DNA of 64,000 nt from Bradyrhizobium sp. 4 (GCF_023100905.1 NZ_CP064686.1:5580001-5644000); one strand, 5' to 3'; positions 8,732 through 16,995 are shown, numbered from the stretch's first letter. Notes: generated by a model from the letters alone, not told the origin. Numbers and translations: made by a program.

Positions 8732-9342
8732 CGGTTCGGGTTCTGGCCATGGCCGCTCTGATGCTCGCAGCCGCGAGCACGGCGGCACGCGCGGCCGATC
8801 CGCGCTATCCGGATTGGCCCTGCACGCAGGCCAAAGTGCCGGACATTTCGCTCGCGGCCGTTTGGGCCGGTCCTTCGCTCGACGACGTGCAGAACAAGTG
8901 GAAGGACGACGCCAAAGTCAGCGCGCTGGTCGCCAAATTGTCGGCACGCAAGACGCCGCTGGACGAAGCCGAGAAGTTGGTGAGGGAGTTTTTGGCGGGC
9001 TCCGCGGCCGACAAGACCGCGAATGCGAAACTGCTGTTCGCAGGCTTGTTCGACACGCTCAACGCTCAGCGCTCGCAGGTCATGAGCGGACTGGAACGCG
9101 TCAGCCGCAAGCAGCGCGAAGCCGCCGACAAGATCCGTGAGGAGAGTGTGCAGCTCCAGGCGCTCCAGGGCGCCACGCCGCGCGACGAGGCCAAGGTCGA
9201 TGCGCTCAGCAACGAGCTGATCTGGAAGACCCGCATTTTCGAGGACCGCTATAAGGTGGTACGGTTCGTCTGCGAGGTTCCCACCACAATCGACCAGCGG
9301 CTGTTTGCGCTCGGACGCGTGATCCAACAGGAAATGGAATAG
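8728..9342 (+). CDS. Exported protein of unknown function, last gene of the coupled ABC run
   Basis: A 204-residue protein with a cleavable signal peptide (VLAMAALMLAAASTAARAA). The mature part starts PRYPDWPCTQAKVPDISLAA, has a long helical, charged middle and a second cysteine near the end (VRFVCEVPTT). The start overlaps the permease stop by 4 bp, which ties it to the transporter. Its position fits the exported LutG-type proteins of lanthanide clusters, but no catalytic motif is visible. The two cysteines could form a disulfide. Confidence 0.75.
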   Translation: MTVRVLAMAALMLAAASTAARAADPRYPDWPCTQAKVPDISLAAVWAGPSLDDVQNKWKDDAKVSALVAKLSARKTPLDEAEKLVREFLAGSAADKTANAKLLFAGLFDTLNAQRSQVMSGLERVSRKQREAADKIREESVQLQALQGATPRDEAKVDALSNELIWKTRIFEDRYKVVRFVCEVPTTIDQRLFALGRVIQQEME

Positions 9343-9479
9343 CGTCAGCCTCATTGACCGCTTGCGGCAGGTTCCCGCGCCCCCATTGCGATGATTAACC
9401 TGTCGCCGCGCTATATGCCGGAACCAAATCGATCCAGGATGTCTTGTCGATGGGTAATCCAAGGCATCGGGAGGCCTCG

Positions 9480-9779
9480 ATGGGAACCACGAAATTCATC
9501 CTCGCAGGCGCTGCGGCCATCAGCATGCTCGCAAGCAGCGCATTCGCTGACGATTTGACCGGAATGGTCACCCGGATAGATCGGCTCAACAGCACGATTT
9601 CGATCCAGCAGACACAGAAGGGCACAGTCGGCGGCAGCGCAGGCGGCGCCGGCGCGCTCCAGGAGTACAAGGCCAAGGATGCCGCGATGCTTGACGCCGT
9701 CCACGCCGGCGACAAGGTGAGCTACTCTGCGACCGACAATAACGGCACGGGCACGCTGACGAAATTGCAGAAGCAGTAG
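9480..9779 (+). CDS. Small exported DUF1344-type protein
   Basis: A 99-residue protein with a signal peptide (FILAGAAAISMLASSAFA) and a short mature domain beginning DDLTGMVTRIDRLNSTISIQ, a small beta-strand fold typical of DUF1344. The ATG at 9480 has GGGAGG upstream; an in-frame ATG at 9444 lacks one. It follows the coupled ABC run by 137 bp and may be transcribed with it. Function unknown. Confidence 0.75.
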   Translation: MGTTKFILAGAAAISMLASSAFADDLTGMVTRIDRLNSTISIQQTQKGTVGGSAGGAGALQEYKAKDAAMLDAVHAGDKVSYSATDNNGTGTLTKLQKQ

Positions 9780-9811
9780 GCTTTCCTCGCCTCTTCCCAC
9801 GTGCGACAGGG

Positions 9812-9897
9812 CGTCATGGCCGGGCTTGTCCCGGCCCTCCACGCATAGCCACGCGGCACCAAGAACGTGGATGCCCGGGACAAGCCCGGGCATGATG
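9812..9897. repeat. Palindromic dispersed repeat of Bradyrhizobium type
   Basis: GTCATGGCCGGGCTTGTCCC near 9814 is matched in reverse complement by the segment ending GGGACAAGCCCGGGCATGA, giving a large imperfect inverted repeat in the space between convergent genes. A single arm of the same element recurs at 13291-13325. Confidence 0.75.
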
Positions 9898-9906
9898 ATC
9901 TCTTGC

Positions 9907-10464
9907 CTACTGCTCCGGCCGCGGCTCCGGCTGAGCCTCCTCGGTCGGAAGTTTGGCGCGCTCCCAGCCGTCGGTGCCATCGGGATACCAGGCGATGTTG
10001 GAGTAGCCGTACGCGAGCGCGCGCTTGGCGGCGTTCCAGGACATCCAGCAATCGGCCAGGCAATAGATCACGAGCAGCACGGTCTTGTCGCCGTGTGCTG
10101 CACGCGCGAGGCCGCGCTGGAAATAATCGTCCATGACGGGCGGCAGCGTGCCGTAGCCGGTATCCGGCAGCCAGATGCTGCCCGGAATGTTCTTGCGGGG
10201 CGCCTCGCGCCAAACGGTACCCGCTGGGAGGTTCTTCGGCTTCGGCGCGCGCGGCAGCACGTCGATGAAGGCGCCGCTCCTCGCGTGCCAGATCGCCTCG
10301 GCCTCTGACGTCGACAGCACGCGCGCGCCGCCCAGCGTCTCCGGCACAGGCGCGCGGTAATTGTCGGTGCGATAGCCCTCGGGCTCGAACGGCTCCTGCT
10401 GCTGCGCAACGCCCGGCGCCGCCAGCATGGCGGCGACCAGCGCAACGGCAAGGTGCCGCCTCAT
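9907..10464 (-). CDS. PQQ-associated CXXXCW-motif periplasmic protein
   Basis: A 185-residue exported protein (signal peptide MRRHLAVALVAAMLAAPGVA) with a rhodanese-like layout and the motif YCLADCW (Cys135, Cys139, Trp140) that defines a family linked by gene neighbourhood to PQQ-dependent alcohol catabolism. The two cysteines suggest redox or cofactor binding. It lies 10 bp downstream of the MoxJ-like binding protein on the same strand, so the two form an operon. Biochemical function is unknown. Confidence 0.85.
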   Translation of the reverse strand: MRRHLAVALVAAMLAAPGVAQQQEPFEPEGYRTDNYRAPVPETLGGARVLSTSEAEAIWHARSGAFIDVLPRAPKPKNLPAGTVWREAPRKNIPGSIWLPDTGYGTLPPVMDDYFQRGLARAAHGDKTVLLVIYCLADCWMSWNAAKRALAYGYSNIAWYPDGTDGWERAKLPTEEAQPEPRPEQ

Positions 10465-10474
10465 GGCGTCTGCC

Positions 10475-11356
10475 TCATGGCGTCTTTTTGGCCGTCTCCG
10501 CGCCGAGCGGCCGATCGTTCTCGTCCAGCAGCGGAACGCCGAAGTCGAGCAGGATCTTGTTGATCTCGCCCTGGTTCTCCTGGATCAGCTTGTTGAGCTG
10601 CCGCTTCCAGTTCTGGTCGGCGCCACGCACGCCCATGCCGATGCGATAGACCAGTTTTGGCCCGGTGGTTTCCTTGACCAGCGGGGTGACATGAAGCGAG
10701 CCCGCCTTCTTCGCGTAGAACCCCGCCATCGGTCCCCACAGCACGCCGGCGTCAATCTTGCCCGCCGTGAGATCATTGATCATTGCCTGCGCTGAATTGT
10801 CGTAACGCGTGTCGATCATCAGCGGATAGGGTTTTGCATCACCCATCAGTCCCGCGATGGCCATGTTGGTGGCAGGCGGCGTGCCGGCGACGATGCCGAC
10901 ATGCTTGCCCTTCAGCCTGGCATCCTCGAGCGTGTCGACCTCCTCCAGCCCGCTGCCTGCTTTCGCGACTAGGGCATAGCTCGTGCGGTAATAGGGATTG
11001 GTGCCTTGCACGAGGTCATCGCCTTGGGGAAAGCCCATGATGACGTCGCAGCGATGCGAGCCGAGCGTCATGCGCACGAAGCCGGTGGCTTGCGGAAAAA
11101 AGACATAGTCGAGCTTCTTCTGGAGCTTGTCCGCAAACAGCTCGGCAAGCTTGTTCTCGAACCCCTCGCCCTTCTCATTTGAGAACGGCAGATTGCGTGG
11201 GTCGGAACAGACGCGCAACACCTTGGGATCGACCAGCTCGAACGAGAGGTCACCCGTCTCGTTGGTCTGCGCGATGGCGACGTCACCGAACGCGCAAGAC
11301 GCAACCAGTATACTCAGTGAAAACAACCAGCGACGATGTCGTCCGGCCTCCGTCAT
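10475..11356 (-). CDS. Quinoprotein-dehydrogenase-associated periplasmic binding protein (MoxJ/XoxJ-like)
   Basis: A 293-residue type II periplasmic-binding protein with an N-terminal signal peptide. Blocks include LRVCSDPRNLPFSNEKGEGF, RCDVIMGFPQGDD, TNPYYRTSYALV and DAGVLWGPMAGFYA, typical of the MoxJ family, which helps quinoprotein dehydrogenases rather than classical transport. The ATG at 11356 has AGGAGGAAG upstream; the in-frame upstream start at 11401 has none. It heads a two-gene operon with the CXXXCW protein and is divergent from the SoxH-like hydrolase at 11486. Confidence 0.87.
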   Translation of the reverse strand: MTEAGRHRRWLFSLSILVASCAFGDVAIAQTNETGDLSFELVDPKVLRVCSDPRNLPFSNEKGEGFENKLAELFADKLQKKLDYVFFPQATGFVRMTLGSHRCDVIMGFPQGDDLVQGTNPYYRTSYALVAKAGSGLEEVDTLEDARLKGKHVGIVAGTPPATNMAIAGLMGDAKPYPLMIDTRYDNSAQAMINDLTAGKIDAGVLWGPMAGFYAKKAGSLHVTPLVKETTGPKLVYRIGMGVRGADQNWKRQLNKLIQENQGEINKILLDFGVPLLDENDRPLGAETAKKTP

Positions 11357-11485
11357 CGCGCTTCCTCCTGGGCTTGTTTGAATGCTAGCCATGCAACGCA
11401 TGACGCGCCATGTTTTGCCAGACTGTGTGCTGGCTTTTCTTTATTGCAGTGCAGTGCGCACAACCCTTTGAACTGAGGCGAAAAA

Positions 11486-12412
11486 GTGTCTCGCATCGCT
11501 CTCGTGATCGCAGCCTTGTCCCTGCTGGTGACAGCGACGCTAGCATGCGCCGCAGCGGCCGAATTGCCTGTGAGCGAAGTCGCACCGGGAATCTTCGTAC
11601 ACTCCGGGACCATCGCCCTGATGACCCGCGAGAATGAGGGCGACATCGCCAATGTCGGCTTCATCGTGGGCGAGGATGCGGTGGCCGTGATTGATACCGG
11701 CGGTAGCGTTCGCGAGGGCGAGGCGCTGCTGGCGGCGGTGCGGGCCCGCACCAGCAAGCCGATCCGCTACGTCATCAACACCCACGGCCATCCCGACCAT
11801 GTTTTCGGGAATGCGGCCTTCGCAGTCGGGGACACCATTTTCGTCGGTCACAGCAGGCTGCCGCGGGCGCTCGCTGCCCGCGGGCCGTACTATCTCGACA
11901 ATTTTAGGCGCATCATGGGCGACGAATTGATATCTCCCGTGAAGATCGTGCCGCCCACAATGCTCGTCACGGACGCAATGACGCTCGATCTCGGCGCACG
12001 CCGCCTGACCTTGCGGGCCTGGCCGGCCGGGCACAGCGACAATGATTTGACCGTGTTCGATGAGATGACGAAGACGCTGTTCACCGGCGACCTCGTCTTC
12101 CTCCGCCATATTCCGGTGATGGACGGCAGCATTCGCGGCTGGCTCGGCACCCTCGCGGAACTCGAGAGCATTCCGGCGCAGCGCGTCGTTCCCGGTCACG
12201 GGCCCGTGAGTGAATGGCCTACGGCGCTGTCCGATGAGCGGCGCTATCTGATGGCACTGCTGGCGGACGTCCGGGCATCGAACAAGAAGGGCGAGCCGAT
12301 CCGGACCGCCGCAGACAAGGCCGTCGCCTCGGAACGGCCACACTGGGAGCTGTTCGATGACTACAATGCCCGCAACGCAACCGCAGCATTTTCGGAAATT
12401 GAATGGGAGTAG
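11486..12412 (+). CDS. Quinoprotein relay system zinc metallohydrolase (SoxH-related)
   Basis: A 308-residue exported metallo-beta-lactamase-fold hydrolase. The zinc motif HGHPDH is at 100-105 (His100, His102, Asp104, His105), with further ligands in PAGHSDND and VPGHGP. The family is related to SoxH and is found next to PQQ dehydrogenases together with a SoxYZ-like carrier. That partner is the next gene here (44 bp downstream). A substrate carried on the carrier cysteine is expected by analogy with sulfur oxidation, but the real substrate is not known. Confidence 0.87.
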   Translation: MSRIALVIAALSLLVTATLACAAAAELPVSEVAPGIFVHSGTIALMTRENEGDIANVGFIVGEDAVAVIDTGGSVREGEALLAAVRARTSKPIRYVINTHGHPDHVFGNAAFAVGDTIFVGHSRLPRALAARGPYYLDNFRRIMGDELISPVKIVPPTMLVTDAMTLDLGARRLTLRAWPAGHSDNDLTVFDEMTKTLFTGDLVFLRHIPVMDGSIRGWLGTLAELESIPAQRVVPGHGPVSEWPTALSDERRYLMALLADVRASNKKGEPIRTAADKAVASERPHWELFDDYNARNATAAFSEIEWE

Positions 12413-12456
12413 CGGACGCGCTACGATGTCCGTAACGTTGCTTCGTCCGCGAGACC

Positions 12457-13281
12457 ATGACCATGACGGGATGCACGCGCCGCCTGCCTCTGATCGCCCT
12501 GCTCCTCGGCATTGCATTCGCCGTGCCGGCGCAGGCGGAAGACGCTTACGATCCCTGGCCGGGCCTGGTGCAGGACATCTTCAGCAACCGCCCGATGAAT
12601 GACGGCGGCAATGTCATTGGCATCGAGATGCCGTATCGTGCCGAGGACGCGGCCATCGTGCCGGTCACTCTGCGCAGCAAGCTCTCGCCTGGCGATGCCC
12701 GCCGCATCCGTTCGATCACGCTGGTGATCGATCGTAATCCCGCGCCGATGGCGGCGAAGTTCGAGCTCGGACCGAATGCTAACGTCACCGAAATCTCGAC
12801 GCGCGTGCGCGTCAACAATTACACCGACGTCCATGCGGTGGCCGAGCTCAGCGACGGCCAGCTCTATGTCTCGAAGGTCTATGTAAAGGCTTCCGGCGGT
12901 TGCTCGGCCCCGGCAGGAAAGAATGCGGAGGAAGCCCAGAACCGGCTCGGGCAGATGCGTTACCGGCAATTCGCGCGCGAGGAGGCACCGGCGAGCCGCA
13001 TGCGGGAGGCTCAGATCATGATCGGCCATCCCAATAATTCCGGGCTGCAGATGGACCAGGTCACGCAGCTCTATATTCCCGCCTTCTTCGTCAACCAGCT
13101 CAAGCTGACGCAGGACGACAGCCCCGTACTCTCGATGGAAGGCGGCATCTCGATCTCGGAAGATCCCAATCTGCGCTTCACCTATGTGTCCAACGGCGCC
13201 AGGCGTTTTCGCGCGGAAGCCAAGGACACGGACGGACACGTGTTCCGCAACGAGTGGGATGTGGAGAAGCCGGGGACGTAG
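12457..13281 (+). CDS. Quinoprotein-associated fused SoxYZ-like carrier protein
   Basis: A 274-residue exported protein in which a SoxY-like half (about 30-155) is fused to a SoxZ-like half (about 175-274). The carrier cysteine lies in VKASGGCSAPAG (Cys149). In SoxY a GGCGG-type cysteine carries sulfur intermediates; here it is internal and the following residues are SAP, as in the quinoprotein-associated subfamily. It follows the SoxH-like hydrolase and lies within the PQQ island, not beside soxAXBCD genes. The carried group is unknown. Confidence 0.87.
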   Translation: MTMTGCTRRLPLIALLLGIAFAVPAQAEDAYDPWPGLVQDIFSNRPMNDGGNVIGIEMPYRAEDAAIVPVTLRSKLSPGDARRIRSITLVIDRNPAPMAAKFELGPNANVTEISTRVRVNNYTDVHAVAELSDGQLYVSKVYVKASGGCSAPAGKNAEEAQNRLGQMRYRQFAREEAPASRMREAQIMIGHPNNSGLQMDQVTQLYIPAFFVNQLKLTQDDSPVLSMEGGISISEDPNLRFTYVSNGARRFRAEAKDTDGHVFRNEWDVEKPGT

Positions 13282-13290
13282 GTCTCCTGG

Positions 13291-13325
13291 TCGTCATGGC
13301 CGGGCTTGTCCCGGCCGCATGACGG
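13291..13325. repeat. Single arm of the dispersed palindromic repeat
   Basis: TCGTCATGGCCGGGCTTGTC followed by CCGGCC repeats one arm of the element at 9812-9897, directly after the carrier-protein stop. Confidence 0.65.
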
Positions 13326-13348
13326 CCACTACAGGCGCAGCGAAGCGG

Positions 13349-13708
13349 TCAGAAACATCTCACCTCGGCTTCCGCCTGCGCTCGCCTCAAATCATTCACG
13401 GCCGAATTCGCCTGCTCCGAGGTGCGGAACTGGACGCCGAGATTGCCGCGGACCTGGGACATGCTGAGCGCGGTTTCGGCGGTGACGTAGCGCTCATAAG
13501 ACACGATCGAGGCCACCACGTCGATCGAGCAGGAACATTGCTCGATCGCCTGTCGGCTCTCGCCATTGGCCTTCATGCAGCCATAGACGTATTCCGCACG
13601 CGCCGACGTCGGATAATCATTGGCCTCTTCAGCCTGCGCGGCGAGCGCGGTCGCAGCCCACACCGCCAATGCGGCGACAATCGGTCGTAGCTGTCCGGCC
13701 AGATTCAT
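13349..13708 (-). CDS. Small exported cysteine-containing protein
   Basis: A 119-residue protein with a signal peptide (MNLAGQLRPIVAALAVWAATALAAQA). The mature part has a compact cysteine motif YVYGCMKANG then QCSCSID, and a final cysteine two residues from the end. The arrangement suggests a disulfide-stabilised helical domain. The start at 13708 is chosen because it opens the signal peptide; the longer frame to 13789 overlaps the divergent promoter region. Not recognised beyond its occurrence near PQQ genes. Confidence 0.7.
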   Translation of the reverse strand: MNLAGQLRPIVAALAVWAATALAAQAEEANDYPTSARAEYVYGCMKANGESRQAIEQCSCSIDVVASIVSYERYVTAETALSMSQVRGNLGVQFRTSEQANSAVNDLRRAQAEAEVRCF

Positions 13709-13795
13709 GCGCGTCCTCCCGCTGGTTGCGACGGAAGCTATGCTATGCCTATTGTCCTGAAAAGCACTCTGTCTGAGGAAACGGCTCACAAGGTG

Positions 13796-14776
13796 ATGAG
13801 AGCAATTGGTCGACCGTTGGCACTTGCGGTGACGCTGGCGCTGACACTAGCCGGGCCCGGCCGCGCCGCGGATACAATCCGCCTTGCGGTGCAGAAGACC
13901 GGAACATTCTCCTGGGAGCTGGCCGCGATCCGCGCCGGTGGCCTCGACAAGGAGGCCGACCTGTCGCTCGACGTCACCGAGCTTGCGAGCCCCGAGGCCG
14001 GCAAGATCGCGCTGCGCGCCGGCAATGCCGACATCATCCTGTCCGACTGGCTGTGGGTGTCTCGCGAGCGCACGCTCGGCGCCAAGCTCACCTTCTATCC
14101 CTATTCCAGCGCGCTCGGCGCGGTGATGGTGCCGGCCTCCTCGCCGATCAAGTCGCTCGCCGATTTGAAGGGCCGCAAGCTCGCGGTCGGCGGTGGTCCC
14201 ATCGACAAGAGCTGGCTGCTGCTCCAGGCGCGCTTGAAGCTGGACGGCATCGACCTGAAATCGGAGGCAACCATCGTCTATGGGGCTCCGCCCCTGATCG
14301 CCGCGAAGGCGCTCGACGGGGAGATGGATGCAAGCCTCAACTTCTGGAATTTCTGCGCACAGCTGGAGGCGAAGGGTTTTAGACGCCTCGCCGGCATCGA
14401 GGACATTTTGCCGAAGCTCGGCGCCAAGGGCGCCGTCTCCGCAGTCGGCTATGTCTTCGACGAGAGCTGGGCAGCAAGTCATCGCGAGGCCGTGGCGCGC
14501 TTCATCGCGATGACCCGCAAGGCCAAGCAGCTGCTGGTGACCTCGGATGCCGCCTGGGACAAGGTCGCGCCGCTCACCGGCACCAGCGATGCCACCCTGC
14601 TCAAGACCTATCGCGAGCGCTATCGCGACGGCATTCCGCGCCGGAGCATCGCTGACGAAGAAAAGGACGCGCGCGTGCTCTACCGCGTGCTGGCCGAGAC
14701 CGGCGGACGCGACCTCGTTGGCTCGGCCGCTGAACTCGAGCCCGGCACGTTCTATCACGCAGTTCCCGGAGACTGA
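13796..14776 (+). CDS. ABC transporter substrate-binding protein (SsuA/TauA/NMT1-like)
   Basis: A 326-residue exported protein with a signal peptide (LALAVTLALTLAGPGRA) and a type II binding fold like the nitrate, sulfonate and taurine proteins. Recognisable blocks are IRLAVQKTGTFSWELAAIRAGG, IILSDWLWVSRER and SLADLKGRKLAVGGGPIDKSW. It is the first of three genes for a complete importer, the permease starting 1 bp after its stop. The substrate cannot be read from sequence; the island context suggests something needed by the PQQ alcohol-oxidation system. Confidence 0.85.
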   Translation: MRAIGRPLALAVTLALTLAGPGRAADTIRLAVQKTGTFSWELAAIRAGGLDKEADLSLDVTELASPEAGKIALRAGNADIILSDWLWVSRERTLGAKLTFYPYSSALGAVMVPASSPIKSLADLKGRKLAVGGGPIDKSWLLLQARLKLDGIDLKSEATIVYGAPPLIAAKALDGEMDASLNFWNFCAQLEAKGFRRLAGIEDILPKLGAKGAVSAVGYVFDESWAASHREAVARFIAMTRKAKQLLVTSDAAWDKVAPLTGTSDATLLKTYRERYRDGIPRRSIADEEKDARVLYRVLAETGGRDLVGSAAELEPGTFYHAVPGD

Positions 14777-14777
14777 G

Positions 14778-15515
14778 GTGCTGCGTCTTCTGTCGTTTGC
14801 CCTGTTGCTCGCGATCTGGTGGACAGCCGCGCTGTTCGTCGGCGCCGCGAAGCTGCCCTCCCCGCCCGCCGTGCTCGACGTCGTCATCGCGGAAGCATCG
14901 AGCGGCGCGCTGTTCCTGCATCTCGGCGCCACGCTTGCCCGCGTAAGCCTCGCCTTCGTGCTGGCGATGTCGCTCGGCAGCGCCCTCGGCTATCTGATGG
15001 GACGAGTGAAGCTCGCCGACCGGCTCGGCGATCCCTGGCTGATCCTGCTCCTGAACCTGCCCGCGCTGGTCGTGATCGTGCTCGCCTATATCTGGGCCGG
15101 GCTCACGGAGGCCGCAGCGATCGCGGCGATCGCCATCAACAAGCTGCCGACCGCCATCGTTACCCTACGCGAGGGCGCGCGCGCGCTCGACCGCTCGCTC
15201 GACGAGATGGCGAGCGTGTTCGCGATGCGGCGCTTGCGCGCCTTTCGCCACGTCGTGCTGCCGCAACTGGCGCCCTATATCGCAGCCTCAGCCCGTTCCG
15301 GATTGTCGCTGGTGTGGAAGATCGTACTGGTCGCCGAACTCCTGGGCCGGCCGAACGGCGTCGGCTTCGAGATCGGCGTCGCTTTCCAGCTGTTCGACAC
15401 GCCGCGGCTGCTGGCCTATTCACTGACCTTCGCCGCCGTCGTGCTCGTGATCGAGACCGCGCTGGTGCAACCGTTCGAAGCCCGCGCAACACGATGGCGA
15501 CCCCGTGCGGCTTGA
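14778..15515 (+). CDS. ABC transporter permease (SsuC/TauC-like)
   Basis: A 245-residue membrane protein starting with GTG at 14778, just after the binding-protein stop. It has about six transmembrane segments and the EAA-type cytoplasmic loop (EMASVFAMRRLRAFRHVVLPQLAP) typical of nitrate/sulfonate importers. The 3' end overlaps the ATPase start by 11 bp. An in-frame ATG further upstream lies inside the binding-protein gene and is not a likely start. Confidence 0.87.
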   Translation: MLRLLSFALLLAIWWTAALFVGAAKLPSPPAVLDVVIAEASSGALFLHLGATLARVSLAFVLAMSLGSALGYLMGRVKLADRLGDPWLILLLNLPALVVIVLAYIWAGLTEAAAIAAIAINKLPTAIVTLREGARALDRSLDEMASVFAMRRLRAFRHVVLPQLAPYIAASARSGLSLVWKIVLVAELLGRPNGVGFEIGVAFQLFDTPRLLAYSLTFAAVVLVIETALVQPFEARATRWRPRAA

Positions 15516-16215
15516 GGTCGATATCACAGGCAAGACGTTCAGGAGTGCCGCGGGCGGAACGCAGGAGGTGCTCGCGCCGGTCCACTTCGCGCTTCAATCC
15601 GGCGAGGTCGGTGTGCTGATCGGCCCGTCCGGCTGCGGCAAGAGCACGATGCTGCGCATCATCCTCGGGCTCGACCGCGATTTCGAGGGACGCGTCTCGC
15701 GCCCGCCGGAAGCGCGGATCGGCATGGTTTTCCAGGAGCCGCGGCTGCTGCCATGGCGCTCGGTCGAGCAGAATGTGCGGCTTGCGGCACCCGACGTCAC
15801 TGATGCCAAGCTCGCCGAGCTGTTCAGGATCCTGGAGCTGGAGGCGCATCGCAGCCATTTTCCCGGCGAATTGTCACTCGGCCTCGCCCGGCGCGTCGCG
15901 CTCGCCCGCGCCTTTGCGGTGGAGCCCGACCTGCTCGTGCTCGACGAACCCCTCGCCTCGCTCGACGACGCACTCGCCGGCCGTTTGCGCGACGAGATCG
16001 CGACGCTGGTGGCGCGCCGTCCGGTGATGACGCTGCTCGTCACCCACAGCCTGGATGACGCGATCCGGCTCGGCGACCGCCTGTTCTTGCTGTCGCCGCG
16101 ACCGGCGCGCATCATGCGGGAGGTGCCGATTGCCATCCCGCGCGCGGAGCGCAGCGAGGCCGAGCTCGGTAGGATCAAGGCCGAGCTCGCGGCGTTGCAG
16201 CTTGAATCAAAATGA
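15505..16215 (+). CDS. ABC transporter ATP-binding protein (SsuB/TauB-like)
   Basis: A 236-residue ATPase beginning with GTG at 15505. Walker A is GPSGCGKST; the Q loop is VFQEPRLLPW. The signature is LSLGLARR where most ABC proteins have LSGGQ, a deviation also seen in some members of this family. Walker B is LLVLDEPLASLD and the H loop THSLDDA. It completes the importer whose other parts are encoded at 13796-15515. Confidence 0.9.
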   Translation: MRLEVDITGKTFRSAAGGTQEVLAPVHFALQSGEVGVLIGPSGCGKSTMLRIILGLDRDFEGRVSRPPEARIGMVFQEPRLLPWRSVEQNVRLAAPDVTDAKLAELFRILELEAHRSHFPGELSLGLARRVALARAFAVEPDLLVLDEPLASLDDALAGRLRDEIATLVARRPVMTLLVTHSLDDAIRLGDRLFLLSPRPARIMREVPIAIPRAERSEAELGRIKAELAALQLESK

Positions 16216-16262
16216 GAAGTCATGGTCAACTGGACCAACGAGATTTTCGCGGGAGGTTCACC

Positions 16263-16616
16263 ATGCGGCGCACGCTGATTGCGATCGGCATCCTGTTGGT
16301 TGCGATGCCGGGCGCGGCGCTCGCGCAGGCCAAGGGCAAGGGTATCCGGCTCTGGAATCTGACGACGGAGACGATCTCCGGCTTCCAGCTCTCGCCGGCC
16401 GGGAAGACCGAGTGGGGGCCGAACCAGTGCCTGAACGACAAGGACAAGGAGGTCGACCACGACGAGCGGCTGCGCATCACCGGCGTCGAGCCCGGCCGCT
16501 ACGACGCCAAGGTCAGCTATCCCAATGCGCGGCAGTGCATCGTGCGCGACATCGAGATCAAGGCGGATGCGGTGTTCTCGATCGCCGACAAGGATCTGAA
16601 GGATTGCAGCAAGTAA
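16263..16616 (+). CDS. Small exported protein, unknown function
   Basis: A 117-residue protein with a signal peptide (MRRTLIAIGILLVAMPGAALAQA) and a mature domain with three cysteines: NQCLNDKDKEVDHDE, ARQCIVRDIEIK and KDCSK at the end. The acidic stretch after the first cysteine is notable. The ATG at 16263 follows GGGAGGTT. It lies 47 bp after the ABC ATPase and may belong to that operon. No family recognised. Confidence 0.7.
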   Translation: MRRTLIAIGILLVAMPGAALAQAKGKGIRLWNLTTETISGFQLSPAGKTEWGPNQCLNDKDKEVDHDERLRITGVEPGRYDAKVSYPNARQCIVRDIEIKADAVFSIADKDLKDCSK

Positions 16617-16641
16617 CGCGGGCTGCGTTACGAGCGTTTTC

Positions 16642-16747
16642 CCCTCATGGTGAGGAGCGCGGAACGCGCGTCTCGAACCATGCAGGCCCGTCTGTCGCCT
16701 GCGGCCATCCTTCGAGACGCTTGCTTCGCAAGCTCCTCAGGATGAGG
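16642..16747. repeat. Bradyrhizobium-type inverted repeat element
   Basis: CCTCATGGTGAGGAGC at the left and GCTCCTCAGGATGAGG at the right are near-perfect inverted copies, with a second nested pair GCGTCTCGAACCATG / CATCCTTCGAGACGC. The element folds into one long hairpin between convergent genes. Such elements occur in many copies in Bradyrhizobium genomes. Confidence 0.8.
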
Positions 16748-16785
16748 ACCTAAGCCAGTCGCGACCGGCAACGCAGCTCAGGGCT

Positions 16786-16995
16786 TCACGCCTTGTCGTT
16801 CGGGTGCGGATATTCGCAGCGCCACCGCACCGCCTGCCACTTCGGATGGTCGCCGACCCATTGCGCGATATAGGGCGGCGCAGCCATCGCGCATTGCGTC
16901 GGCGACCCCGCATAGTTGAACACCAGATGCTGCTCCTCGCAGGTCGCAGGCGAGAGCACCGCACACACAGTCACCACCAGGTCGATCGGGTTCAT
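16786..16995 (-). CDS. Small protein of unknown function (69 residues)
   Basis: The 69-residue frame starts MNPIDLVVTVCAVLSPATCEE and contains four cysteines (positions 11, 19, 35 and one in RCEYPHP). A GAGGATCCCGGC site precedes the ATG. Three features make it look real rather than chance: composition, evenly placed Trp and Cys residues, and lack of overlap. No function can be assigned. Confidence 0.6.
   Translation of the reverse strand: MNPIDLVVTVCAVLSPATCEEQHLVFNYAGSPTQCAMAAPPYIAQWVGDHPKWQAVRWRCEYPHPNDKA

Noticed and set aside
11486..13281. Part of a sulfur-oxidation (sox) operon
   Set aside because: soxA, soxX, soxB and soxCD are absent, and the SoxYZ-like halves are fused, which is the form found beside quinoprotein dehydrogenases.
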